Origin: Apiospora phragmitis
Taxonomy: Eukaryota; Ascomycota; Sordariomycetes; Amphisphaeriales; Apiosporaceae
Assembly (NCBI GenBank): GCA_038363925.1
Contig: JAQQWL010000001.1
Coordinates: 1,178,001-1,242,000, forward strand
Direction of reading: 5' to 3'
DNA length: 64,000 nucleotides
The notes beneath the pieces were generated by a model. That model worked only from the letters and a program-made list of their open reading frames with translations, had not been told where the DNA came from and searched no databases. Shown piece by piece: positions 12,028 to 22,887 of the stretch. Position numbers and translations under genes: made by a program. Numbering within the stretch: position 1 is the stretch's first letter; the number at the start of each line of letters is the position of its first letter.

Positions 12028-12895
12028 CTTGTGAGTGGCCCTTTTCTCCCTTTGAATATAAGTCCAAGCTCCGTATCCAAGTTTGTTGCAAGTACAAGGT
12101 GTTGAGGATGGCCGCGCTTACGCTGGAAAGTTTGCGAGAAAGGGATAAAGAATGGAAGATGCAGATGATATCTCAGACAAGAGAATGAATGTGTTCGTGA
12201 GGTTTTTCGTCTTCGAGCTTTTGGGACTAGAATTTCGGCCGAGTGGCTGTTTGTCATATGATATACAAGCTGGGGTCCGACTACGACAACGCATTGTCGC
12301 CTTTGAAGCTGCTTGTGTTTTATGGATATGCCATTGTCTTGTCAACAATATGTGCTTGTTGGACGACAAGGGCGAGGTCAACATGGCCCTTATGCCCGAC
12401 TAATCATCGAAGAAATGGCTTGTTCCTTCACCGGGTTCTTTGAGGTTCTGTCAGGAGATAGCGGATGCTCGTGGGTTGCCACATGTTCTGTATTGCCATG
12501 GTTGATTACGTCCGAGGAAGGTTGTGTGAGTTTTGCCTCCCTTCCCCCCTTTCTAAGCATGCCCCTAACTCGTATTCAATGGGCGTAGATACGGTGGTCC
12601 AAATTCGTAAACTGCTAGCCATGACCAAGACAGGCCGAATTGTAAATTAAAGAGACTGCTGTTGGCAAGCAAAGAGTCGTGCTGGGGCGCTGTCGTCCGA
12701 AATGGTTTTGCTTGAGCACGAGACCATAGACAGCTAGGCTAATTGTTCCCAAGGCAAGCCGTCTCTCGCTCAGCAGGTTCTCCAGCCAGTTTTGCCGCAT
12801 AAGACCCTATGACTTCTTCTCCGAAAAAGATTGATACAAGATTTGCTCGATAAGGGAAGCTGAAACTATGCCCACGAAACGCGTTGGGTTCTGGC
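12028..12895. other. intergenic
   Basis: Upstream of the hypothetical 402-residue gene and downstream of the cyclin gene. Only short random frames are present. Nothing else is seen. Confidence 0.55.
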
Positions 12896-13950
12896 TCAGC
12901 TGTCCATCTGGTCAGTTCTTTCATCCAGACTCCTCATCAGGATATCTTCCTCTGTCAACTGGGCGGCAGCGCCGCCGCCGCCAGCGGTAGTAGCGCCATT
13001 CCCCAGGACCATGCCTCGCTTGCGCATCTCCGTCTCGATCCCCGCCCTCGTCACCATATTCCCCTCGCGCAGTTCCGCCGAGGCCTCTTCGCGCCCAGCC
13101 CGCACGGCGCCCTCGACGCTTCGCATGCCCACGACCAGGAAGCCGAGCTCCTCGCGGTCGATGTCGAAGACCTCCCACCAGGCGCACTCGGGCATCTTGG
13201 CGTCCAGGTCCTTGGCCGCGTTGTAGATGGCGGCGACAGCCAGTGCGGACGGCTGGTGCGTCAGGTAGAGGAGCTGCGGCGACAGCAGCGCCGTGTTCAG
13301 GTACGCGACGACGCGCTGTGCCAGCCGCGCCGAGGGGCTCACGCCCAGGAAGTCCAGCGCTTTGAGGTAGGTGACCGCGAGGCCGTGCGGGAGCGCCACG
13401 TGGGTGTCGAAGGACAGGGCGCAGAGGATCCGCGACTCGAGCGCCAAGACCCGGGCGTAGGCTTCGTTGTAGCTGGCTTCGGAGAGGTAGTAGAGCGTCT
13501 TTTCGGGCTTGGACGGTAGCGACGGACCCGAGGAGGGGCGGAAGAGGGGCGAGAGAGGCGAGAGCAGGTAGGCGTATACGTTGCAGAGGTCGCGAGGTGC
13601 TGCTGGGTGCGAGCTGAGCTTTGCGACGAGAAAGAGCGACGCTGCTGAGATGTCCTGTAACGCAATAGGGGGTTAGTTTATGCTGCCGCATTGAAGTTGG
13701 GACAGTCATGAAAAGAACATACACTGAATTCGTCGGGGAAGGGCCAGGAGATGGTGACCCAGTAGCGGGCGAGTACTACATTAGCCTGCGCCGTAACCGA
13801 CTGTGGTAACCGCAAAAGCAGGCCAGCTGCTTGCGTGAGGCTTTGCATGGAGAGGAATATGGTGTCTTGTAGATCCTGGGGTAAGGCATTGAGAGTCGAG
13901 CGGCCGTACAGCTGCTCAACTGTCGCCAAAGGGTTGGTCATGTGTGACAT
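12896..13950 (-). CDS. cyclin L-like cyclin-domain protein
   Basis: Cyclin of the transcription/splicing class (cyclin L/K/C type), which partners a Cdk acting on RNA polymerase II or splicing factors in the nucleus. Two exons: 13950-13723 and 13654-12896, separated by a 68-nt intron with GTATGT donor, ACTAAC branch site and TTACAG acceptor. 328 residues. The first cyclin fold starts at QTAAGLLLRLPQ-type sequence and crosses the intron into DISAASLFLVAKLSSHP, the canonical helix-3 signature. The second fold includes ILCALSFDTHVALPH. The human cyclin L RS tail is absent; the C-terminus is a short Gly-rich segment. The ATG at 13950 has an ACCATG context. An in-frame ATG at 13989 would add 13 residues. 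Confidence 0.82.
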
Positions 13951-14405
13951 GGTCGAAATAGGCAAACCGCAGCCCGCGAGCTTTTTCATTCGTCAATCTT
14001 GAGCCGGTCACTCACCCAAGTTATCTAAGTAGGTTACAAGCTGGACGATGATGTATTTTGGAATGTTTGTTTGGGTAAAACTGGAGCTTGGAGCTCTAAG
14101 GTCAAGCTCGGGTCTGTTCCGATAAGGGTCGATAAGCTATAACCTACCTACACAGCGCCCAAGTAGGAATTAATAGGAGCCAGACAAACCCGTATCTGCT
14201 GCGACGGTACGATCGTGAAACACACGCCTATCTCACTGATCCACGAGCAACATACCAACGCATGGAACAATCCTCAAGCGATTTATCAGATCCATGGTTG
14301 TACGTCATAGGGATATCGTATTTGGGAATGTGAATTTGGCATATCTGTTGACAGCTAGATGTCTATAGCGAGACTGGAATGGCTGCCTCCGCTTGCTCGC
14401 TCTAC
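13951..14405. other. intergenic
   Basis: Short spacer that is the promoter side of the cyclin gene and the 3' side of the MIT gene. No coding or repeat signal seen. Confidence 0.55.
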
Positions 14406-16034
14406 TCAAGTCAAATTTATGGACTTGGCCGCATCGTCCGTTGTTACCTCTGAACTTCCCTGGGCTCCTCCGCCTGCCCGCCGAGCTTTGGCCCCGGCCT
14501 TGAGCTGATCCCACTTCTCTCTGTAACGGACTAGATTTGCGCGGGCCTTGTTATAGTCCTTCTGCAACTCCTCCATCTTCTTTGTGTAGAGGAGTAGTTG
14601 CTCCTCCAGCTCGAGATTTCTCTTCTTCAGCACATCGTCACCTGACCCGGATCTGCCTGCCGAGGGTCCCGGGGTGAGCCCGGACGCATGAGTCGCATAC
14701 TTTCGGCAAGTCTCATTCCTGAATTCTGGGACATCAGTTCAAACGCATGGAGTCGCTTGCTTTGCTGATCAATCGCATCCTTCAAGCTTTTGTTCTCCAA
14801 GTAGAGCTCTTCCACCACGTTGCTCAACTCTCTCTCAGATGCCGTCTTCCCCGTCTTCCTTCTGAGGCCTGGTGACGATGGTATTTGAGACTCTTTCGCG
14901 TCAACAAAGTCATCTTCGTCCAATTCTTCGGCCACCCTCCCAAGCTCATGAGCCGAAGCGCCCATTCGCCGTTTCTCTTTATCAGCGAATGTAAGAATAT
15001 TGGCGTAAGAGACAGTATGACCGCTAGTGGGTACGACGTAAAAAGAGTCATTTGCGCCTTGGCCGTCCCTCGCGATCGCTTTAAGTGCGGCTTTCGAGTA
15101 GAACTTGCTAAGGTCCGGCTCCGCCGCGGCGGAAGTTGGGGGCTTGGATCGGCTTTTCTTCTGCACTGATGTCTCCGGTGCGTGAGCTGGCTCCTCAATC
15201 ACATCTTCACTAATAAGGGGAAGGCCTGCAAACGCTAAAGGGGCAGAGATTCTGTTGATGATGCTACCAAAAGCATTGTAGAATCGGGAAAACCCCTCCT
15301 CGCTGGTTGCGGTCGGGCTCCCCGACGATCGATGCGATTGCGTAGGTGCTGTGACCTTCCGGTATTCGGAGCTATTTTGTCTCGAAGGCTTGTCGGGCCG
15401 TTCGGCATGGTCAAGCATATTCTGCATCTTGGATTTCGACGTTGAATCGCTCCTGCGCGGGGAGGGCGCCACATTACCTGGCGCTTCCGTGTTGGAAACA
15501 CTTGGACTGAGCGGCTGTGAGCGGTATCTGGATGTCTTGATTCCGCGGGCAGATGCCAAGTTACTTGCAATAGTAGAGCCGAGCTCTCGTGAGGGATAAC
15601 TCGTTTGTCTAGACAATGTTGGCATAGGCTGCGACTGTTTCTCCCCGGAACCGGTCTCCACCTTGGAAGACTGTATCTCGCCATCTGCAGCTGTAGAGGC
15701 CCTCTCCTTCTCATCCGCTTCCGTGGCATTCTCCGCGGTGGTCTGGGAGATAGGGCGTTGTCGGGGAACCTTGAGAAGTTCGGATAGTCTCTTGTGGTGC
15801 TGCTCGAGCAGATTCAAGGTCCTAAGTGCCTCGACGCTCGTGGTACTCTTCGCTGCATTGGCAAACTCGCCAGCAGCTCTCGTGTGCTCATTAATGGCAA
15901 CAGTAGAGTTGGCTGAGTGGGTTGCCTCGGCCGCAGCCTTGGCATGATCATGTGCCTAGACCCCGTATGGTCATTATATGCCGTGACGATACGGGAACAG
16001 TGCGCCTCACCTTGATCAGAGGTGCTGCCTCCAT
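14406..16034 (-). CDS. MIT-domain, coiled-coil protein (Atg38/NRBF2-like architecture)
   Basis: A tiny first exon (16034-16011, eight codons) joins through a GTGAGG intron to 15955. Together they encode an N-terminal three-helix MIT domain (AHDHAKAAAEATHSAN to LLEQHHKRLSELLK). A long Ser/Pro-rich disordered middle follows. A conserved-looking block (LSKFYSKAALKAIARD, then VVPTSGHTVSYANIL) and a C-terminal coiled coil (VLKKRNLELEEQLLLYTKKM) complete the protein. An N-terminal MIT plus C-terminal coiled coil is the layout of Atg38/NRBF2, the PI3-kinase complex I subunit, but orthology is not proven. The frame is lost between about 14700 and 14640. Possible explanations are a GTATGC intron (14700-14642, or ending at 14657) or one missing base in the CCC/GGGG run at 14668-14674. 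The stop is at 14406. Confidence 0.72.
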
Positions 16035-17177
16035 GCTGACTGCAATCGGTAGAGCTTGACCGGCATTAAGGTCAGTCCGGTGAGCTCAAAGAACGTCGCA
16101 AATATCGGGCCAAAGAAGGATGGTAGTTCCGACGCGCGAGCGCTTCGTAGATTATGGTCGGAATGGTGAGGTAGGTCGGTTGGATCTTGTTCTTGTTAAT
16201 CATCAATCAGCCATAAGCGTTTGTAAAGGCGTCAAGTAGATGTATGGAGCGGTTGAGGTAATGTTTAATGTCTGTCACTTTGAATTCAGCGGGGTTGGGG
16301 GACTTGGGGGCCAAGGGGCCTGGCCTTGAGGCTTTGGGGCCAAGGGCCTAGCTTGCTAGGTGCTATGGGGAGCTAAAGCCCGGCTAAGTGCATGCACTAA
16401 TTGTGTAGCTGGGGAATTCAAGCCACCCCCCATCTACCTAAGCAAGGAAGTACATAATAAATGTGGGAAATATGACAATGACAAGAATAATCTTGAATCG
16501 ACTGGACCGGACTCATTCGTCCGCCAACATGCTTTGTGTGACCCCGTCATTTGTACTATTCTTGATGTCTCTGGTAACAAAACGATCAACTACGCGCGGG
16601 TGATGATGCATCGTCTTCAGTTCATTCAGGATGCTTACCTATTCTAGGCATAAGGTCATGATTGCAAGGGGGGCTTGCAATCAGATCGCTCAACTTGGAG
16701 AGACGGCCTGGTTTGGCGAATGATGACAGTTCGGTTATTCGTGGGGTTCGTGTTATATATTCGGTTAGATGCTGCTTCTTTGCAGCCAAATATCATCGCA
16801 GCTTAGCCCAACAACATCATCGCAGTCCTAACCCATGAGTCCAGTTCCCCAGCTTCCAGTCTTGGCCCCGATGTGTCCGGAGCATTGAAGCGTAGAATGT
16901 ACCACACGGCAGAAACGGCAATCTCGCACACCTGCAGGTCTCACCGGACACTGCAATCGAAGCTAGACGGCCACCTTCGGCCATGACGACACGAAGTGCA
17001 CCTTGTATTTGAGACCGTTCTTTCGCGTAAATCGTCATCCCGCTTTGTTCCGCCCTCAGCAACGTCGCGCCCAGCTGTGGCCCGACTCAACATATCGGGG
17101 CATACAAGCATATCTGTCGCCATACATCTTTGCCTTGTTGACTTGTCGAGCGTCGTCCAATACCACGAACCTGCAAT
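16035..17177. other. intergenic with G-rich tract
   Basis: Divergent spacer. It contains a run of G-tracts at 16291-16318 and related G-rich sequence to about 16370. A 95-codon open frame at 16360-16647 has no recognisable domain and no intron/exon support, so I do not call it a gene. Confidence 0.5.
16291..16318 (+). other. potential G-quadruplex motif
   Basis: Four G-tracts of four to five bases separated by loops TT, ACTT and CCAA. This satisfies the standard G4 pattern on the plus strand. It lies about 260 bp upstream of the MIT-domain gene start, on the template side of its promoter. Confidence 0.6.
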
Positions 17178-17486
17178 ATGGACGCTATCAATAACACCAG
17201 TCATAAGGTTGAGCAGCAGGTTGAGAGACTGCTGCCCAAGAAACTCGCAGCTAGGCGTCGCTGGAGGAAGCAAGCGTCCCGAGAGAGTTTTGGCTCAGCA
17301 GCAAGTAACGAGGTGCCATCGCGTGGCAGTAGCTCGCACAGCCGTGAGCCACACGAAAACGCCAACGAAGACGAAGACGAGCGAAGCCACGAGAGCCATA
17401 GCACCGACACGCCGTCGCAATCCAGGGACAATTTGGACGAAGGAGTTGATCTGGAGACGCTCGACGAATACTCGCTCGACTCGTAA
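17178..17486 (+). CDS. small charged hypothetical protein
   Basis: Short frame of 102 residues with ATG at 17178. It is basic in the first third (KLAARRRWRKQ), then Ser/His/Glu/Asp-rich and disordered, ending LDEYSLDS. The stop overlaps a perfect donor-like GTAAGT (17485), so a second exon starting after the TAG near 17543 is possible; that extension has no recognisable content. No family is recognised. Composition and codon use are gene-like, but evidence is weak. Confidence 0.4.
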   Translation: MDAINNTSHKVEQQVERLLPKKLAARRRWRKQASRESFGSAASNEVPSRGSSSHSREPHENANEDEDERSHESHSTDTPSQSRDNLDEGVDLETLDEYSLDS

Positions 17487-18361
17487 GTCTCGTTTTGTTC
17501 TTTCTCACTGCCCGAACCAAAACGTGGAGGACATCGGATAGGTGCTTGACGTTAGTTTCAAGTTTCTTTTGTTTCCCCTTACCACCTCCCCACGATTTTC
17601 GATATTACGGTTGCTTCTATATCAGGTTCAAGGGGTTCTAGGTGCATCCATGCAACAGCCACGCGGCCAGGAGATCCAGTTGGTCTTCCTGCAGAGCGCC
17701 AGCCAGTGCTAAAAAGTGCCCGCCTAGGACAGTAGAACCACCTTTTCCGTTGTTGAACTCCCCATATTATTGACGATCCCGATACGAGCGTGTCGTCTGA
17801 AATATTACGGCTCGCAACCAAAGGAGGGAGCGCATGGCACGTACCCCCAGCTGCATTGCATATGTTAGGTACGGGAAGCTAGAGCAGAGCCCATCGCGAA
17901 ACTCGTTACCTGGACGTGGGTTCCATTCCATCTTTCTCGTTTCCAGGCCCCCAGGGACCCCCAGGACCCCCCAAGCCCCTTATTGTGCAGGCTGCAGCGT
18001 TCAAGCTATTTATTAGTAACTTAGCTGTATCTGGGATCTCGGGCTCTTTCCAGGCCTAGCCCTCCACTCTAGATGTTTGGTTCCGTCCCGTTTTCCAGCC
18101 TGCCTCCCTCACATCGTCAGCCCGTCGCAATTTAGCATTTCCAACACCACCCTAGCCGTCATTGAACTGCTCTGCTCCTCCCTATTCTTGTCCCAACTGC
18201 CACCGAGCATATATTCACCGGGATATGCTGGACTGTTTTCTTTGCTCTCCAAGCGCTACCTCTGACCTCATTCCATTACCAATTTATCTAACTTTCTACT
18301 TTCCTCTTTGTCTTCGAACCACCAGGGCTCCAACCGACGAGCAATTTCATTTAAAGTCTGA
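17487..18361. other. intergenic / probable 5' region of the sterol-transfer gene
   Basis: Pyrimidine-rich sequence (18060-18340) fits the 5' UTR or first intron of the downstream gene. The initiator ATG of that gene should lie here, but I could not place it. Confidence 0.45.
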
Positions 18362-21300
18362 CTTGATAGGACCCCTAGCAGATCTTCTGCCCGACGACCC
18401 ACTGTCCCTTCGACGCACCCGTCCCAGATCGGCCACTTAACCACATCGTCGCCTCTTGTCCAAGCACAACACGCACTTGAAGTGCAGAGTCTCGACACGC
18501 TGGCGTCCGAAACCATCCCCGACGACGCCCTCTCCAGATCCGCCACATACTCAGTATCCGTTTCCTCAGACAACTCTTATTCTGCCGAGCCAACCCGCAA
18601 GCTATCTGTTAGCAAGACCGGCTTGCAGCCTCCGCAGAGTCAGACCTCGAGACGATCGAGGTCGCCTGCTGGAAGGATCAAGAACGTCTTCAGGACTAAA
18701 AGGACCTCGAGTGCCACTCCTAGTTTCGACAGCCAGAAATCAGACAAGACCGACAGATCGGACCCAGCAAGTTTTGATCCCGGGGCTTCAGCGGAGTCCC
18801 TTCATGAGTCTGGCGTTGCACCATCCCCTCAAAAGTCGACACGACGCACGGGTCGAGGTTCCGACGCGTCTTTGGTTCCTCCCCGTACGCCTCCATCCGA
18901 GGAGCCAGCTGCGCCTGTTATAGTGAACACGCCGCCTACACCGCCGCTTGGGAGTGACCAGTCAAGGCAGAGGTCGAGGAGTCGGGCCGGTAGCATTGAG
19001 CGGCCTGCTACCTCCAGCAACATCCCGTATGCGGGGTTGTCAACACATCGGCGTATGAGATCCGGCTCTGGGACTAGTATTGGACCAAGCAAGCTTTCGA
19101 ACTTCACACTCGCCCCTCTCACGCCCACGCCCGAGAACGGCCCTCTTACACCTGGAGGAGGAGGTTTCTTCTCGTCTATGCTTTCTGCTGCGCAGAACGC
19201 TGCCACCACGCTAAGTAGTACTGTGTCCAACTCGAACATTAGCATTGGGAAGGATAGGCCGAAAACCCCTATTCCAACTGAATCACAAGAAGGAGACGGC
19301 CATACGACAGAAGTAGAGTCATCAGCGAATCAAACAGGAGAGGTCAAGATGGGTGAACCGGCAGTTAAAACACTGGGCATGGGAGACCTGAGTCTCGACC
19401 AGCTGGGCATCCAGGAGCCCAGCAGCGGTGCGCCCACTCCGCAGCTATCAAGATTTCCCGAACATCTGTCCGAGTCTCGGGGGCGATCCGAATCGGCTCC
19501 TGCAGAACGTGCGTCTCTTAGCCTGGAGGATCCGGACTCACGGCCCCGGTCGCTCTACGAATCGGCAGTCATGAGCGACCGCAGCCCCCCAACTTCCCTT
19601 TTCGAAGGGAAGTCTGGTGTGCAAAGAAGCAACAGCATTCGAAGCGCCATGGGCCGAAGACGGAAGCGCGGCAGTACTGGCGGCACTGCCAACACCAGTG
19701 GAACCACAACCACCATCGGCGCCGCTATTGCTGCAGCAAACGCTTCTGTTGCTCATCCGAATGCCGCTGGAAGCACACCAAAGCTTACAGGCTTTGCCGT
19801 GGCGAGTAAGAAGCGTAACCGGGACTTTCACACCTTATTCAAGAGTGTACCCGATGACGATTATCTCATTGAGGATTACAGCTGTGCTCTACAGAGGGAG
19901 ATCCTCGCCCATGGGAGACTGTACGTATCGGAAGGGCATCTATGCTTTAGCAGTAACATCTTCGGGTGGGTAACTACGCTTGTTATGAGCTTCGACGAGA
20001 TAGTATCTGTCGAGAAGAGGAGCACAGCATTACTATTCAAGAATGGTTTGATGATATCGACATTACATGCGAAGCATGTCTTCGCCAGTTTCACCAGTCG
20101 AGATTCCACCTATGACCTCATTGTGAATATTTGGAAGCTTGGTCATCCTACCTTGAAGAGTTCTTTGAATGGCGTGTCTATAGACGAGACCGGCGGTGAC
20201 AAGACGGAGAAAGTCGACGACATGGATGTATCGGCATACCAGAGTGGCTCCGGCTCCGACGTTATGGACGACGAAGATGGTGGCAGTGACTCGGGCGAAG
20301 ATGTTTACGACGAGGACGAGGAGGATGCTGACAATAATGAGGTTACCCAACCGACAGAGCCCAGCCCTACTGATACCGACGCAGAAAAGTCTGGCGGTCG
20401 TAAGGTCTCTGGCGCACTCGGTACAAATGTTCCTTCGGCCAAAACGCAAGATGGTACAGCAACGACAACCGGTGGTGACGATTTCCCAGGTCCAGCGACC
20501 CATGCACCTACCGACTGCGGAGATTCCGCCGCGCATTACGAGCGAGCCTTGGCCGACGAGATCATTGCAGCCCCAATGGGGAAAGTCTATAATCTCATTT
20601 TCGGCCCAGCCTCTGTGAAATTTATGCAAAATTGGTTGACGGGCGAGCAGAAATGCACCGACTTCCAGATGGAGGACAAGATTGGCTTGACCCAGGACAA
20701 CAAGACTCGAGGGTACTCGTACATCAAACCTCTTAATGCGTCTATTGGACCGAAGCAGACAAAGTGCATCACGACAGAAACCCTCGAACAACTCGATCTG
20801 GGAAAGTCTGTCAACATTTTGTGCGTTACGCAGAACCCAGACGTACCCAGCGGCAATGTGTTCAGCGTGAAAACCAAGTATTGTCTCAGTTGGGCGGAGA
20901 ACAATGCTACTCGGATGCAGGTAACTTGCACTATAGAGTGGACTGGAAAGAGTTGGCTAAAAGGTTAGTAACGACTCTTGTCCGTTAGACAGGGGATGGT
21001 GTACTGACCGAACCAGGACCGATTGAGAAGGGCGCCAACGATGGCCAAATACAGTACTGTAAAGATTTGACAGCTGTGATCCGGGCGGCTGTAACTACTC
21101 AACCCCGTTCTGCCGCAGTCAACAATGGCCCAGCCGGAAAGGGCAAGAAGAAGGGCCGCAAGGGCAAACCGACTGAGGCTTCCAAGGAATCTCAAGGCGG
21201 TGTGAGCTCTTCAGCCGCAGCCAAGACCCCGGATTGGGGCCTATTTGAACCCCTTCGTGGCATTCTTGGCCCAGTATTCGATATTGCAAAGCCCATCCTT

Positions 21301-21780
21301 ACTGGCAATGTGGTGTATGGGCTTCTCGTGGGATTGCTGGTGGCATCCTGGTTTGGCTTCGGCTTCAACCCGCGGCAATCCGGCCCTGGCTACGGGCACG
21401 GACTTGGGTTTGCCAACCATGCGGATCGGATAGTGGCTTACGAAGAGATTTGGCGTCGAGAGGAAAGCGACCTCTGGGACTGGCTCGAAGAGCGAGTCGG
21501 ACTCCATCGTATGAACGAGGGCGCGATGCCGATTCGGAAACGCGTAGTCGAGCCGCGCTCATTTGAGGAGAAAATCCGCGAGGAGCGTATGAACGAGCGC
21601 GAGATTGCAGAGGCTATCCGAGTTACCGAAGAGAAGCTGCAGATGCTCAAGGACGTTCATGGCCGAAAGGGGTCGAATGGACACCCTGCCGCTGCTAGTG
21701 GCGGATCGTCAACAGGAGGAAAGACGGGCAAACCTACCCAAAAGTCCGCAGAGATAACAAACACAGAGCAGGTTGTTTAA
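18362..21780 (+). CDS. GRAM and VASt domain protein, Lam/Ysp2-type sterol transfer protein
   Basis: Membrane-anchored lipid transfer protein of the Lam/Ltc (Ysp2, GRAMD1/Aster) family, which moves sterol between plasma membrane and ER at contact sites. The coding frame is open from 18362 to 20963, then a GTTAGT intron (20964-21016), then 21017-21780. A Ser/Pro-rich disordered N-terminus is followed by a GRAM domain (about 19800-20150; FHTLFKSVPDDDYLIEDYSC, GRLYVSEGHLCFSSNIFG). An Asp/Glu-rich linker leads to the VASt/StART-like domain (about 20536-21070; HYERALADEIIAAPMGKVYN, WLTGEQKCTDFQM). Near the C-terminus there is one transmembrane helix (GNVVYGLLVGLLVASW) and a terminal amphipathic segment. 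There is no in-frame ATG between 18362 and the conserved part, so the first exon and true start lie upstream and are unresolved. Confidence 0.85.
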
Positions 21781-22887
21781 AAGCATTCAGGGGTTGGAGA
21801 GATGGGTGATGGAAACGCGACGACCACGGCGACGCAGTATAACTGCGTTTGTCAGATGTCCTCAATTCAGCGAATACAAACTAGAGTTTACTTTGTAGTA
21901 TTTTATATTTGTACATCAATTATTCTTGGTGTTCTTTGTTTTCCACTGTGACAGCTGTCTATGTTAGCAATCAGTTTCTGGGCAAACCTTTCGTTCGACG
22001 TCGCAAACGGGGATCGAGTCTTCACTCGGCAACTTTTCCCTCTATTGGCCCTATTCCAAAGATCCATTCGACTTTGCTTATTAGGCTTTTGTGGACCCTG
22101 AGGGATCCCAGGGTTTCGGTGACACTACCCGGGTGTTGCTAGTCATCTTCGATTCGACATGAGTACCGGCAACGCTTCGGTGAAAGGCTTCGGCGAAACC
22201 GGCGCTCTGGTAAACGGGAATGGGACTCGGTGGCTTGCCTGAAGTTGCTCAAGTCCAATTACTACTAGTAGACCTGCTTCCCTAGCGCTCCCGGTACTCG
22301 CAAAACGTATGTTTCCTTCCGGCCCGCCAGGAAACTAGTGAATACTACTCGATGCTCTACTGTCCATAAGCGCCTCTTATTTCAAATACGGTAGGCGATA
22401 CACGAGATTTTCATGCTGAAAGCATACCCGCGATGGGTCCTTTTTTCTAAAGAGTCAAAGTTCGCTCGAATGAAGTCCCCTGCTGACTCGCCAGAGGACA
22501 GCGTGAGAAGACTTGCCCGTGGTTTAAGCGGAATGCCGGAGACAGCCGTAGACTAGAACAGTCTATTGATTCTAGTAGGGTTCTGAAAGCAGATTGCACG
22601 GAAAAGGAAATATACTTGCTTTTCCAACCAGGTAGACGTCGTTGCTATACCCCCGACGGAAGCAGCAGCTCCTTTTCCATCCCACAAGTCACGACACGAA
22701 GAACTCCACTAGAGTTGGGACCAAGACAGAATGCATCTAGCATACATGACGAGGAAAAAATAGGGGATGTATGTATGTATTCTGGTTCTGTGTGGTCCTT
22801 CCCGGATCTAGAATATAATATGCAAAATCCATAAAGAATACCCTTTGGCCTGGCGTAAACGCATGGCAGGCTGCCTTCGGGCCTTTT
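21781..22887. other. intergenic, convergent 3' ends
   Basis: About 1.1 kb between converging units. It contains short inverted and low-complexity stretches but no ORF with protein-like content. Confidence 0.55.

Noticed and set aside
11497..12105. 202-codon plus-strand frame opposite the Cys/His-rich hypothetical gene
   Set aside because: Weaker start and no structure compared with the minus-strand frame, which has an organised N-terminus and a long open frame.
16360..16647. 95-codon open frame in the MIT/GRAM spacer
   Set aside because: No recognisable domain, adjacent to G-rich non-coding sequence, no splice support or homologue recalled.
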